DNA of 64,000 nt from JACCZX01 sp963807155 (GTDB taxonomy: Bacteria > Pseudomonadota > Gammaproteobacteria > Burkholderiales > Burkholderiaceae_F). The notes beneath the pieces are model-generated. The model was not told where the DNA came from. It did not search any database and saw only the letters and a program-made list of their open reading frames with translations. Below, piece after piece: positions 38,247 through 45,752 of the stretch. The position numbers and the translations under genes are program-made. The DNA lies in the NCBI GenBank assembly GCA_963807155.1, contig CAWEAZ010000023.1, positions 124,001 to 188,000 of the forward strand, written 5' to 3'. Positions within the stretch are counted from its first letter, which is position 1; the number at the start of each line of letters is the position of its first letter.

Positions 38247-38645
38247 TCAAAGATGGGAGAAGTACTCAGGAGGTGCAAACCTGTCGTGCTGACCGTCAAC
38301 GTACGTGATCGGGATGCGCGACAGCTCTTCTTCCGATATTCCATCGAGGCACCCCAGATTGACCCCGTACATCTTCCCGATCGGCGTCTCGGTGCCAACA
38401 CCAAACGCACGGACGCCGCAGTGCTTGCAGAAGTAGTGCTGGTTCTTCGTGGTGTGGAACAGGTACTGCGTCATCTCTGCTTCGCCTGACAACAGGCGAA
38501 AGCCTTCGGGTTTGGCAACTACGGGCCAGAAGCGCGTTCTGCGACAGATCGAACAGTTGCAGCGATATGAACTCTGAGTGAGATCGAGATCCGCCTCGAA
38601 CTTGACGGCGCCACAGTGGCAACTACCTCGGTAGGTCTTCAGCAT
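38247..38645 (-). CDS. GFA-family protein (cassette gene)
   Basis: 132 aa with GSCHCGAVKFEADLDL, YRCNCSICRRTRFW, and YFCKHCGVRAFGVG: the full cysteine pattern of the GFA zinc fold. The C-terminal YVDGQHDRFAPPEYFSH is typical of the subgroup often annotated as aldehyde-activating enzymes. It is separated by 27 bases from another GFA gene with no attC between them, so both probably sit in one cassette. Confidence 0.85.
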   Translation of the reverse strand: MLKTYRGSCHCGAVKFEADLDLTQSSYRCNCSICRRTRFWPVVAKPEGFRLLSGEAEMTQYLFHTTKNQHYFCKHCGVRAFGVGTETPIGKMYGVNLGCLDGISEEELSRIPITYVDGQHDRFAPPEYFSHL

Positions 38646-38671
38646 CGGTCACGTTTCAAAGCGAGCGGTGT

Positions 38672-39094
38672 TTATCCGCGGAACTCGACACGACCGATCC
38701 AGTTGCGCTGGCGCCTGGCCAGGCGATCGCGTTGACCCTCGCCGTCGAACGACACAGCTGCCCGCTGCAGGAGCGAAGAATCGACGTTCTCGAATGCATT
38801 GACACTGACGACCGCGTAGACGTGGCCGTCAATTGTGCTGGTGACGACTGGCACGATGCCGCAGTTGGAGCAGACATGAAACTCGGCGGTCTTCGTCCCG
38901 AAGGCATATGCCGAGACGTGCTTGGAATCCTTGACGCGGACCGTGAGCGAGCCCGTAGGACAGGAAGTCCACACGCCACCATGCTTGACGCAGAACGAGC
39001 AAGAGCAGGCCCTGGCAGGGATTTCCTTCGGCTCGGGCTGCCAGTCCAGCTTGAAGGAGATGTTGCCGCAATGGCAGGCGCCAGAAATCAGCAT
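38672..39094 (-). CDS. GFA-family protein (cassette gene)
   Basis: 140 aa with GACHCGNISFKLDWQPEPKE, ARACSCSFCVKHGGVWTSCP and FHVCSNCGIVPVV. This is a distinct GFA subgroup from its neighbour. The ATG lies about 25 bases beyond the attC at 39119-39178, the expected place for a cassette start. The reaction is not known for this subgroup. Confidence 0.85.
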   Translation of the reverse strand: MLISGACHCGNISFKLDWQPEPKEIPARACSCSFCVKHGGVWTSCPTGSLTVRVKDSKHVSAYAFGTKTAEFHVCSNCGIVPVVTSTIDGHVYAVVSVNAFENVDSSLLQRAAVSFDGEGQRDRLARRQRNWIGRVEFRG

Positions 39095-39118
39095 GGTTGT
39101 TGACTTGGTTCTACCGAT

Positions 39119-39178
39119 GCCTAACGTCTGAGTTGAGTCGCGCTCGCAGAGCGTCGGCTCTCGAACGAAATGTTAGAC
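39119..39178 (-). repeat. attC site (60 bp, conserved family)
   Basis: Ends GCCTAAC (39119-39125) and GTTAGAC (39172-39178) with the shared core GAGCGTCGGCTCTCGAACG. Located between the GFA gene start (39094) and the DUF3303 stop (39189). Confidence 0.9.
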
Positions 39179-39188
39179 AGCATCACGT

Positions 39189-39470
39189 TCACAACTTTGT
39201 TCCGATTCGTGCCGAGGCTTCTTTCGAAGAAATCACCGGATGAACTTCAAACTCCACGAGATCGCTCCAATTCGCCATCCACTGTTCGAGAAGCGCTCGA
39301 TCGGGCGTTTCCATAAGTTGATAACACCGCGTCATGTCGGGCGTGACCCAACTTGAGACGTAGCTCAAACCATCGGGCGCCATTCGGCCGCGCTCGCGAA
39401 ACCGGCGATACACGGGTACGGCATCATCATTTCGGAAATGCTCGATGACCATGTATGTCGTTTGTGGCAC
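39189..39470 (-). CDS. DUF3303 family protein (cassette gene)
   Basis: 93 aa from GTG 39470: MVIEHFRNDDAVPVYRRFRE, RGRMAPDGLSYVSSWVTPD, CYQLMETPDRALLEQWMANW and VEFEVHPVISS follow the DUF3303 order, a ferredoxin-like dimeric fold without known activity. A shorter form could start at the ATG at 39452. The stop is ten bases before the attC at 39119-39178. Confidence 0.8.
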   Translation of the reverse strand: MPQTTYMVIEHFRNDDAVPVYRRFRERGRMAPDGLSYVSSWVTPDMTRCYQLMETPDRALLEQWMANWSDLVEFEVHPVISSKEASARIGTKL

Positions 39471-39490
39471 AACGGCTCCTCTACGGTAAC

Positions 39491-39511
39491 GTCTTGAATG
39501 AATGGTTAGGC
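39491..39511 (-). repeat. Truncated attC
   Basis: In cassette direction GCCTAAC is followed by CATTCATTCAAGAC and then GTTACCG, which resembles the two ends of an attC (TTCATTCAA is common near the R box in other integrons) with the central stem deleted. It lies 20 bases upstream of the DUF3303 start. Confidence 0.4.
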
Positions 39512-39515
39512 TTGC

Positions 39516-39625
39516 TCAGCGAGCCTTGCATTGAATGGGAACTATGCGGCCGATCTCCACCGTGAGATCGTTGCCCTTGCCGCGGATGGTGTTGGGGCCG
39601 TTACTGTGGATGAAGCGACCACCCG
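39516..39625 (-). pseudogene. 3' fragment of a lost cassette gene
   Basis: In frame after the TAA at 39627 an open stretch reads RFIHSNGPNTIRGKGNDLTV and EIGRIVPIQCKAR before TGA at 39516-39518. There is no start codon in it. It looks like the C-terminus of a small secreted or beta-rich protein whose 5' part was removed when the neighbouring cassette joined here. The family is not recognised. Confidence 0.4.
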
Positions 39626-39632
39626 GTTAGGC
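39626..39632 (-). repeat. attC remnant (single R box)
   Basis: GTTAGGC on the + strand; its complement GCCTAAC contains the TAA stop of the DNA glycosylase gene. No partner box or stem follows to the left, only the gene fragment at 39516-39625. Confidence 0.4.
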
Positions 39633-40070
39633 TGCAGCGTCATGCACATGCTCCCACTCGGCAATCGGACCCGGTGTGATGCGAAACAGTGAATGCGCCA
39701 CGGGATGGGAAACATCGAGGTGACGACGATGAACAGAAGGACTGCGCCGCTGCAACTTACTCAGAAGCCAAGCCCATTCGTATCGCAATTGTCCGTCGGC
39801 AACGAGAATGCGTTGCCCGGACCCCAGGCGGCCAAGCTTGGATTCGTCAAACGCGTAGCCCCGAGACCGAGCTTCGGCGTAGACAAGCGCAAGATAGCGG
39901 TTGATCGCAGTGCGAGGCGAAGCACAAGACCTAAACCGAATCAATTGCGGGTGCTGGCGATAACCATGAGTGCGCCCACGAAGCACCTCGCGGGCGAGTA
40001 ACGCCTCGCGCCAAAGCGCGACCAAGCCCTGCGCGTCAAGGTATTTGGGGTGAAGCGTCCACAGTCGCAC
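39627..40070 (-). CDS. Pyrimidine-dimer DNA glycosylase (endonuclease V-like, Pyr_excise)
   Basis: From GTG 40070 the 147-aa product reads RLWTLHPKYLDAQGLVALWR, EALLAREVLRG, HGYRQHPQLIRF, AINRYLALVYAEARSRGYAF and a C-terminal HPVAHSLFRITPGPIAEWE. The WRE segment places a Glu at about residue 22, close to the catalytic Glu23 of T4 endonuclease V; T4's Thr2 is Arg here. Such enzymes cut the glycosyl bond of UV dimers. It overlaps the VOC gene by 35 bases, and its stop is inside an attC R box. Confidence 0.8.
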   Translation of the reverse strand: MRLWTLHPKYLDAQGLVALWREALLAREVLRGRTHGYRQHPQLIRFRSCASPRTAINRYLALVYAEARSRGYAFDESKLGRLGSGQRILVADGQLRYEWAWLLSKLQRRSPSVHRRHLDVSHPVAHSLFRITPGPIAEWEHVHDAAA

Positions 40071-40446
40071 GGCGAATGGCCTCGGGTTCGTGGCAAACCA
40101 CTTCGATGTTGTGCCCGTCCGGACCAATGACGAAAGCTGCATAGTAGTTCGCGTGGTAGTGCGAGCGCAGACCAGGCGCACCATTGTCTTTGCCACCCGC
40201 CTCCAGAGCCGCGCGATAGAAAGCTTCGACTTGCTGGCGATTCTCGGCCGTGAACGCCAAGTGAAGATGCGCGGGCTTCTCCTCGGTTTGGAACATGCAC
40301 AATGAAGCCTTACCCTTTGGTGGGCTAAGCTCGATACCGAGCGGCCCCTCCAGGACAACAGCTATGCCGAGCGGTTCGAGTGCCTTGAGGAAGAACGCTC
40401 TGCTCGCTGCATAGTCGCTGACTCCGAATACGACGTGGTCAAACAC
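40036..40446 (-). CDS. VOC-family protein (glyoxalase/bleomycin-resistance-like, cassette gene)
   Basis: 136 aa with the paired beta-alpha-beta-beta-beta units: FDHVVFGVSDYAASRAFFLK, LGIAVVLEGPLGIELSPPKG, HLHLAFTAENRQQVEAFYRA, YYAAFVIGPDGHNIEVVCHE. His, Glu positions for metal binding are present (FDHV, EVVCHE). VOC proteins range from glyoxalases to antibiotic-binding proteins; no specific reaction can be assigned. The start is about 30 bases past the attC at 40479. The 3' end overlaps the DNA glycosylase gene, so one cassette holds both. Confidence 0.85.
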   Translation of the reverse strand: MFDHVVFGVSDYAASRAFFLKALEPLGIAVVLEGPLGIELSPPKGKASLCMFQTEEKPAHLHLAFTAENRQQVEAFYRAALEAGGKDNGAPGLRSHYHANYYAAFVIGPDGHNIEVVCHEPEAIRRATVDASPQIP

Positions 40447-40478
40447 GAGTGCTCCTGAAGTGTGTAGGCCTGCGCGGC

Positions 40479-40537
40479 GCCTAACGTTGAGTTAAGCCGC
40501 GCTCGTAGAGCGTCGGCTGTTGAACGCAATGTTAAGC
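40479..40537 (-). repeat. attC site (59 bp, conserved family)
   Basis: Ends GCCTAAC (40479-40485) and GTTAAGC (40531-40537); core GTTAAGCCGCGCTCG then GAGCGTCGGCTGTTGAACG. Lies between the VOC gene and the small membrane gene. Confidence 0.9.
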
Positions 40538-40796
40538 GCGCTGCTCACCTGTGCGACCGTGCGTCAAAACGAGCACCAAGCCCACGCAACAGAAAGGAAT
40601 TGCAAAGGGCATGAGAAAGATGATGACCATGCACACGGGCAAGAGCGACATAGCCGCCCACGCTAGCGAAGTACCAACCGCAAAGGCCACGAGCGCGACG
40701 AACAGCGGCGTCTTGATGCGGTCGGCGTGCAGTGCGGGCGAGGTGGCCGTCAGGCGCGCAATACGAATGACGCGCCGATTCTCTGGCGGGGGTCAT
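40532..40796 (-). pseudogene. Small membrane protein, probably frameshifted
   Basis: A frame ending at the TAA in the attC R box (40532-40534) encodes two strong membrane helices (TPLFVALVAFAVGTSLAWAA and VCMVIIFLMPFAIPFCCVGL) and a polar end THGRTGEQRA. It has no ATG; the only nearby start, ATG 40796, is in another frame (TPARESARHS), so one indel near 40760-40780 is likely. No family recognised. Confidence 0.5.
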
Positions 40797-40882
40797 GCCA
40801 TGCGGGGAACAGTATCGAGGCTGGGGGACCGAAGCACGGATTCGGTTACAGTGCCAGCCAGTCGCGGTCGACGGAGACGTGC

Positions 40883-42697
40883 ATGAAAAAGCAATTCCTA
40901 CGCACCACCCTGCACGGTGTCGCGATGGCCTTGGCGCTCGCCGGCCTGTTCGGCTCGGCCAGCCTGGTGGCGAGCAGCGGCGTGGAGCCCTCCGGGCGCG
41001 CGACCTACGACCCGCTGCTCGACGCCCAGGGCGATGTGTGCGCCCCGGCTGCCACCGGCCGACCGCCCTTGCTCCAGAAGTTGGTCCTCGCGCAAAGCGA
41101 GACCAAGCCCTTCAAGCCGCAGCCGATGCAGGCCGCGGGCGGCGACGTGCCCCTGTACAGCAACCTCGGCACGCTGTCCTTCAAGGTGGGAACGCGCAAC
41201 GCTAAGGCGCAGGCCTACTTCGATCAGGGCATGCGCTGGGCCTTCGCGTTCAACCACGCCGAGGCGCAGCGCGCCTTCCAGGCTGCACGCAAGGAAGACC
41301 CGAAGCTCGCGATGGCTTGGTGGGGCGAGGCCTTCGTGCTCGGGCCGAACATCAACGCGCCGATGATGCCCGAGGCAGTCGCGCCGGCGCTGGCCGCGCT
41401 TGCCAAGGCAGTCGAACTGGCGCCCGGCGCGCCCGCGAAAGATCGCGCGATGATCGCAGCCCTCGAGAAACGCTACTCGGCCGATCCGAAGGCCGACCGC
41501 GCAGCGCTCGACGCGGCCTTCGCCGACGCGATGAAGTCCGTGGCCGCCAAGTATCCGGGCGACGACACGATCCAGGTGCTCTACGCCGAATCCATCATGG
41601 ACACGCAGGCATGGGACTATTGGGAGGCGGGCGCAACGAAACCCAAGGGCCGCGCTGCCGAGATGCTCGCGGCGCTGGAGAAGGTGCTCGCACGCAATCC
41701 AAATCACCCGGGCGCGAACCACCTCTACATCCACGCGGTCGAGGCGTCGACGAAACCCGATCGCGCGCTGCCGCACGCGCGTCGCCTGGCCGCGTTGATG
41801 CCCGGCGCGGGCCATATCGTGCACATGCCGGCTCACATCTACTACCGTACCGGCCTCTACAAGGAGTCGCTGGAGGTCAACAAGCGCGCAATGGCCGTAG
41901 ACGAGCAGTACTTCAAGACCTCGCCCTCGGACCCGATGTACAAGTCGGCCTACTACCCGCACAACATCCACTTCGTGCTGGTCTCGGCGCAGATGGGCGG
42001 CGACGGTCCGACCGCCCTTGATGCGGCCGCCAAGCTCGACGCATCGCTGCCCGATGCGGTGATCGCGCAGTTCGCTTTTCTAGAACCTCTCAAGGCCGCA
42101 CCCTATCTCGCGCACGCGATCTTCAGCGCGCCCGAGGCGATCCTCGCCTTGAAGGCGCCGCCGAAGGAGCAGGTCGTGGTGTCCGCGCTGGCGCACTACG
42201 CGCGCGCGCTCGCGTTCGCGGCGAAGAAGGACGCAGCCGGAGCGCGCCGCGAAATCGACGCCATCGCCGCAATCGAGCAAAAGGCCGACTTCAAGCCATA
42301 CGCGGACTGGGCAGTGCCGGGCAAGGAGATCGTGCAGACCGCGCGCCTGGTCGCGACCGCACGCCTCGCCGACGCGCAGGGCGACCTCGCCGGGGCGGCC
42401 AAGGCCTATGAGGAGGCGGTCGCGATCGAGGACGCGCTCGCCTACATGGAACCGTCGTACTGGTACTACCCGATCCGCCAGTCGCTCGGCTCGGTATACC
42501 TGCGGCAGGGCAAGCTCGATGCGGCCGAGAAGGCGCTGCGCGACTCGCTGGTGCGCGTGCGCGGCAACGGCTGGGCGTTGGCCGGCCTAGCGGAGACTTA
42601 CAAGCGCAAAGGCGACGCGAAGGCCGAGAAATCGGCGCGCCAAGCTTATGCGCGTGCCTGGCTCGGCGGCGCGGCGCCCGACATCGCCCGCCTGTAG
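40883..42697 (+). CDS. Exported tetratricopeptide-repeat protein, opposite to the cassette genes
   Basis: From ATG 40883 (GGAGACGTGC before it) the 604-aa product has a signal peptide (about 1-28), then GTLSFKVGTRNAKAQAYFDQGMRWAFAFNHAEA and many TPR-like helical pairs (FQAARKEDPKLAMAWWGEAF, HPGANHLYIHAVEASTKPDR, LGSVYLRQGKLDAAEKALRD). HMPAHIYYRTG and YYPHNIHFVLVSA are blocks I recall from a family of secreted TPR proteins annotated only as hypothetical. At 1.8 kb it is the longest gene in the array and faces the other way, so it needs its own promoter. Confidence 0.88.
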   Translation: MKKQFLRTTLHGVAMALALAGLFGSASLVASSGVEPSGRATYDPLLDAQGDVCAPAATGRPPLLQKLVLAQSETKPFKPQPMQAAGGDVPLYSNLGTLSFKVGTRNAKAQAYFDQGMRWAFAFNHAEAQRAFQAARKEDPKLAMAWWGEAFVLGPNINAPMMPEAVAPALAALAKAVELAPGAPAKDRAMIAALEKRYSADPKADRAALDAAFADAMKSVAAKYPGDDTIQVLYAESIMDTQAWDYWEAGATKPKGRAAEMLAALEKVLARNPNHPGANHLYIHAVEASTKPDRALPHARRLAALMPGAGHIVHMPAHIYYRTGLYKESLEVNKRAMAVDEQYFKTSPSDPMYKSAYYPHNIHFVLVSAQMGGDGPTALDAAAKLDASLPDAVIAQFAFLEPLKAAPYLAHAIFSAPEAILALKAPPKEQVVVSALAHYARALAFAAKKDAAGARREIDAIAAIEQKADFKPYADWAVPGKEIVQTARLVATARLADAQGDLAGAAKAYEEAVAIEDALAYMEPSYWYYPIRQSLGSVYLRQGKLDAAEKALRDSLVRVRGNGWALAGLAETYKRKGDAKAEKSARQAYARAWLGGAAPDIARL

Positions 42698-42792
42698 GCG
42701 AACCCCCGATAGGTCGCTGGCAACCTTAACGCCAAGGCGCCTTCACCGAAGCCGCTTTCGGGTCCCACGCAAGGAGAGTCGGATCTTCTGCG

Positions 42793-42852
42793 GGCTAACG
42801 TTTGAGTTGAGCCGCGCTCGATGAGCGTCGGCTCTCGAACGAATAGTTAGGC
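42793..42852 (-). repeat. attC site (60 bp, conserved family)
   Basis: Ends GGCTAAC (one mismatch to the usual GCCTAAC) and GTTAGGC (42846-42852), core GTTGAGCCGCGCTCG, loop ATGA, then GCGTCGGCTCTCGAACG. It separates the 3' side of the TPR gene from the DHFR-like cassette. Confidence 0.88.
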
Positions 42853-42859
42853 ATCACGG

Positions 42860-43418
<559 letters not shown>

Positions 43419-43439
43419 TACGTAAGAGTACCGATCGCC

Positions 43440-43820
43440 TTACGCCACACACGCAACCGCGGTGAACATCACGAGCGCGCCCGGATAGAGCTTGACCGGC
43501 TGACATACGGCACGGGCCGGTGGGTCAACAGGAAAGTACTCTTTGAAGATTTCGTTGAATTGCTCAATCGCGCCCATGTCAAGCAAATAGAGCTGCATGA
43601 ACATGACGTCTTGATAGCCGCCTCCCGCCTTGCGGAGTAGCGCCCCGAGGTTTCGCAGCGCCTGGTGCGATTGCTCGGCAAAGGACGGAAGCATCTCTCC
43701 GCTCTCAGGCGACCTTCCGATCATGCCCGCGGTGTAGAGCATCCCGTTTGCAGCGACCGTGGTCTGCGAGACGGGGTTGTACATGGCTGCAGACGCTTCT
43801 GTCGTGATGACGCGCTTCAT
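43440..43820 (-). CDS. RidA-family protein (cassette gene)
   Basis: From ATG 43820 the 126-aa protein reads AMYNPVSQTTVAANGMLYTA, GMIGRSPESGEMLPSFAEQS, HQALRNLGALLRKAGGGYQD, and DPPARAVCQPVKLYPGALV. The PPAR arginine is the residue that binds carboxylates in RidA enamine/imine deaminases. It begins about 37 bases past the attC at 43857. An upstream in-frame start at 43889 would run into the attC and is unlikely. Confidence 0.88.
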   Translation of the reverse strand: MKRVITTEASAAMYNPVSQTTVAANGMLYTAGMIGRSPESGEMLPSFAEQSHQALRNLGALLRKAGGGYQDVMFMQLYLLDMGAIEQFNEIFKEYFPVDPPARAVCQPVKLYPGALVMFTAVACVA

Positions 43821-43856
43821 AGGTTTCTCGGCGGCGTGTACCGGAAGTCTCGTGGG

Positions 43857-43946
43857 GCCTAACGTCTGAGTTGAGCGGCCCGCCACCACCGACGCTCGCC
43901 AAGAAAGTCCGCCGACCGGCGGCTCCGTTCGAACGCGGGGTTAGGC
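43857..43946 (-). repeat. attC site, long variant (90 bp)
   Basis: GCCTAACGTCTGAGTTGAGC at one end matches the common family, and GAACGCGGGGTTAGGC at the other, but the middle is longer and different (CCGCCACCACCGACGCTCGCC then GCCGACCGGCGGC). A longer imperfect stem-loop is expected. Confidence 0.8.
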
Positions 43947-43961
43947 GTCAGCAGTACCACT

Positions 43962-44423
43962 CTAGACGTGTCCCGATTTGATGACCTGACCGTCAGCGTC
44001 TTCAAGCCGCCACTTGTCATTTTCCGTGTACAGGGTTCGGCCACTGTCCGGGTAGTGGCAGACGTCGTGGCTTACGCGAGTGCCAACGATCAAGTACGAG
44101 CAAGGGGCGCCTGACCGGTTGACGACGTGATGTGCGTTCGGAGCACCCGCGGGCCAGCAAGCAGTATCGCCGGAGACCAATAGATGCTCGCCATCGTCTT
44201 CGATCACGGTCGCCTCGCCCGAGAGCACGTAAAGAAATTCATCCTCTTGCTCGTGCCAATGCCTCTCGGAGGAGCGTGAGCCCGGCTCAAGCGTCTCGAT
44301 ATAGGCGCCAAACTGTTTCAGCCCACCGTCCTCGGAGAGCCGCGCCGAGGAGTAAGCACCATGACGCTTCGTTTGTTCTGCGGTCGCAAACTGCAAGGTT
44401 GCTGTACCCCTCCGAATGATCAT
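43962..44423 (-). CDS. Cupin-domain protein (cassette gene)
   Basis: 153 aa with the single-cupin motifs GSRSSERHWHEQEDEFLYVL (HxH and Glu) and GDTACWPAGAPNAHHVVNRS (His), then YLIVGTRVSHDVCHYPDSGR and a C-terminal YTENDKWRLEDADG. This subgroup resembles proteins often annotated as cupin or mannose-6-phosphate-isomerase-like. The start ATG lies about 46 bases past the attC at 44469. Confidence 0.85.
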   Translation of the reverse strand: MIIRRGTATLQFATAEQTKRHGAYSSARLSEDGGLKQFGAYIETLEPGSRSSERHWHEQEDEFLYVLSGEATVIEDDGEHLLVSGDTACWPAGAPNAHHVVNRSGAPCSYLIVGTRVSHDVCHYPDSGRTLYTENDKWRLEDADGQVIKSGHV

Positions 44424-44468
44424 GAGTTGCTCCTACACGACGACGCGCCACCGCGGTATGACTCTGAC

Positions 44469-44525
44469 ACCTAACGCAGCGCTGAGCCGCGCTCGCAGAC
44501 CGTCGGTTCCAGGAACGAGTTAACT
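44469..44525 (-). repeat. attC site (57 bp, diverged)
   Basis: Ends ACCTAAC (44469-44475) and GTTAACT (44519-44525). The core GAGCCGCGCTCG is that of the family but the other arm reads CAGACCGTCGGTTCC, so base pairing is weaker than in the others. Confidence 0.75.
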
Positions 44526-44526
44526 C

Positions 44527-44701
44527 TCAGCTGTCCCAAAGTGCCCTCGGCTCGAGCGCTGAATTGAACCGCCCATCCGTCCACACGCAGACACGCACGA
44601 CCCAACGGTCGGAAGCGTGAGTCCACGCGAGAATGCGTGGCACTTCGTCGCCGGTGACGAGAGGATGTTGGGTCCAGGACGAAGAGGTTTTCCGAAAACA
44701 T
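44527..44701 (-). pseudogene. Short cassette gene, likely frameshifted
   Basis: From ATG 44701, nine bases after the R box at 44710, the frame gives MFSENLFVLDPTSS, then a neighbouring frame continues LVTGDEVPRILAWTHASDRW and VVRVCVWTDGRFNSALEPRA to the TGA at 44527, adjacent to the attC. About 58 aa. No family recognised; position between two boxes argues that it is a real cassette gene. Confidence 0.45.
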
Positions 44702-44709
44702 AATGAAGG

Positions 44710-44716
44710 GTTAGGC
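44710..44716 (-). repeat. attC remnant (single R box)
   Basis: GTTAGGC; its complement GCCTAAC contains the TAA stop of the RidA gene, and is followed by CCTTCATT and then the next ATG, so the stem of the attC has been lost (compare 39491-39511). Confidence 0.45.
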
Positions 44717-45091
44717 CTCAGCGATTGCCGCAATGGAGACCTTCAAGCCAGGGATACGCGCAGGAAGCTTGGCGCCTTGACGGGCTGGTGGATTGGAAGG
44801 GAACCACTTGAGCCACTCTTCATTCATGCCTGCGAAGTCGTCTTCGTCCGCGAGCACGATGGTAACGCTGACAATCTTGTCGAGCGAGCTTCCCGCTGCC
44901 TCGAGAATGGATTGTATGTTGGCCAAGCACTGCCTGGTTTGCTCTTGAATGGTCGTGCCTTTGATTGCGCCCGTGGCAGGATCAGTCGGGGCCGTGCCTG
45001 AGACGAACACCAGCCCGGCTGCTTTGACTGCTTGGCTGTACGCCGGCGGCGGTTTGGCTGCCTTTGGCGTGAACACTATTTGGCGAGCCAT
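44711..45091 (-). CDS. RidA-family protein (cassette gene)
   Basis: 126 aa: PKAAKPPPAYSQAVKAAGLV, FVSGTAPTDPATGAIKGTTI, QEQTRQCLANIQSILEAAGS and FPSNPPARQGAKLPARIPGL, then KVSIAAIA. This is nearer to classic RidA/YjgF than the other copy at 43440; the substrate-binding Arg in PPARQGAK is present. Its stop is provided by the R box at 44710. Two distinct RidA cassettes in one array suggest convergent capture. Confidence 0.88.
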   Translation of the reverse strand: MARQIVFTPKAAKPPPAYSQAVKAAGLVFVSGTAPTDPATGAIKGTTIQEQTRQCLANIQSILEAAGSSLDKIVSVTIVLADEDDFAGMNEEWLKWFPSNPPARQGAKLPARIPGLKVSIAAIAEA

Positions 45092-45122
45092 TGCGCCTCC
45101 TTTGAGATGAGCCGTCCTCTGA

Positions 45123-45141
45123 GGCCTAACGGAGGGTTAGG
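45123..45141 (-). repeat. Collapsed attC: two R boxes and a 5-base spacer
   Basis: GCCTAAC-GGAGG-GTTAGGC is a perfect 7-bp inverted repeat of the two crossover boxes with all internal sequence missing. It sits between the RidA start (45091) and the NTF2-like gene's 3' flank. It could be a deletion product of a full site. Confidence 0.7.
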
Positions 45142-45214
45142 CGTCATTTCTTGGCCGCCGGCTTTGCTGAGCTGGGCGGCACCATCGTCCGTTGAAGCAT
45201 GGTTGGCTCGTGGC

Positions 45215-45616
45215 TCACTTGTTGCTGGACTCGTGCGCGAAGGTGATGCGCCAGCCGTCCTGGAACCTGCGCCACAGCGCGGAGTAAGCAAGCATCTTCT
45301 CAACCACGCTCCCGTCATCTGCTTCTTTTCGGGCGGCGATCAGGAACGTGGTCAGTCCGGCGTCGTCTCCCAAGGCTTCGAAGATCGGGCCGTCGAGGTA
45401 AGTGTAGGTGCCCCTAACCTTGCCATCGTTCCACCACTGGAGCTGCAACTCTCGAAGTTCATCCCAACCAAGAACAATCTCACCGTTGAAGACAAAGGTC
45501 AGTGACGGCACTTTGGCGTACGCGGCCATATGACGATCAGTGTCGTGCGCATTCGCCGATGCCTGCAACTCGGCGAGCAGTGGCGCAACGGCCGACTTGA
45601 ACGCTTCGATGGGCAT
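45215..45616 (-). CDS. NTF2/SnoaL-like (DUF4440-type) protein (cassette gene)
   Basis: 133 aa with a cone-shaped NTF2-like pattern: LLAELQASANAHDTDRHMAA, YAKVPSLTFVFNGEIVLGWD, ELRELQLQWWNDG and LAYSALWRRFQDGWRITFAH. The C-terminal RxxDGWRI motif is typical of the family. Function unknown; members include isomerases and binding proteins. About 73 bases of unassigned cassette sequence lie between its stop and the collapsed attC. Confidence 0.85.
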   Translation of the reverse strand: MPIEAFKSAVAPLLAELQASANAHDTDRHMAAYAKVPSLTFVFNGEIVLGWDELRELQLQWWNDGKVRGTYTYLDGPIFEALGDDAGLTTFLIAARKEADDGSVVEKMLAYSALWRRFQDGWRITFAHESSNK

Positions 45617-45692
45617 AGTGGACTCCTCAAGGTCGTGGGAATGAACGTTTGGATGGCTGCCATCTAACGTGCACAGAGCGTCGTGTTGTGCT

Positions 45693-45752
45693 GCCTAACG
45701 TCTGAGTTGAGCCGCGCTCGCAGAGCGTCGGCTCTCGAACGATGAGTTAGGT
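45693..45752 (-). repeat. attC site (60 bp, conserved family)
   Basis: GCCTAAC (45693-45699) to GTTAGGT (45746-45752) with core GTTGAGCCGCGCTCGCAGAG and CGTCGGCTCTCGAACG. A further R-box-like ATCTAAC with a short partial copy (CAGAGCGTCG) lies just outside at 45662-45692, perhaps a remnant of a second site. Confidence 0.92.

Noticed and set aside
45662..45692. A possible second attC (ATCTAAC with CAGAGCGTCG) next to the site at 45693
   Set aside because: It lacks the paired arm and is too short; noted only as a possible remnant.
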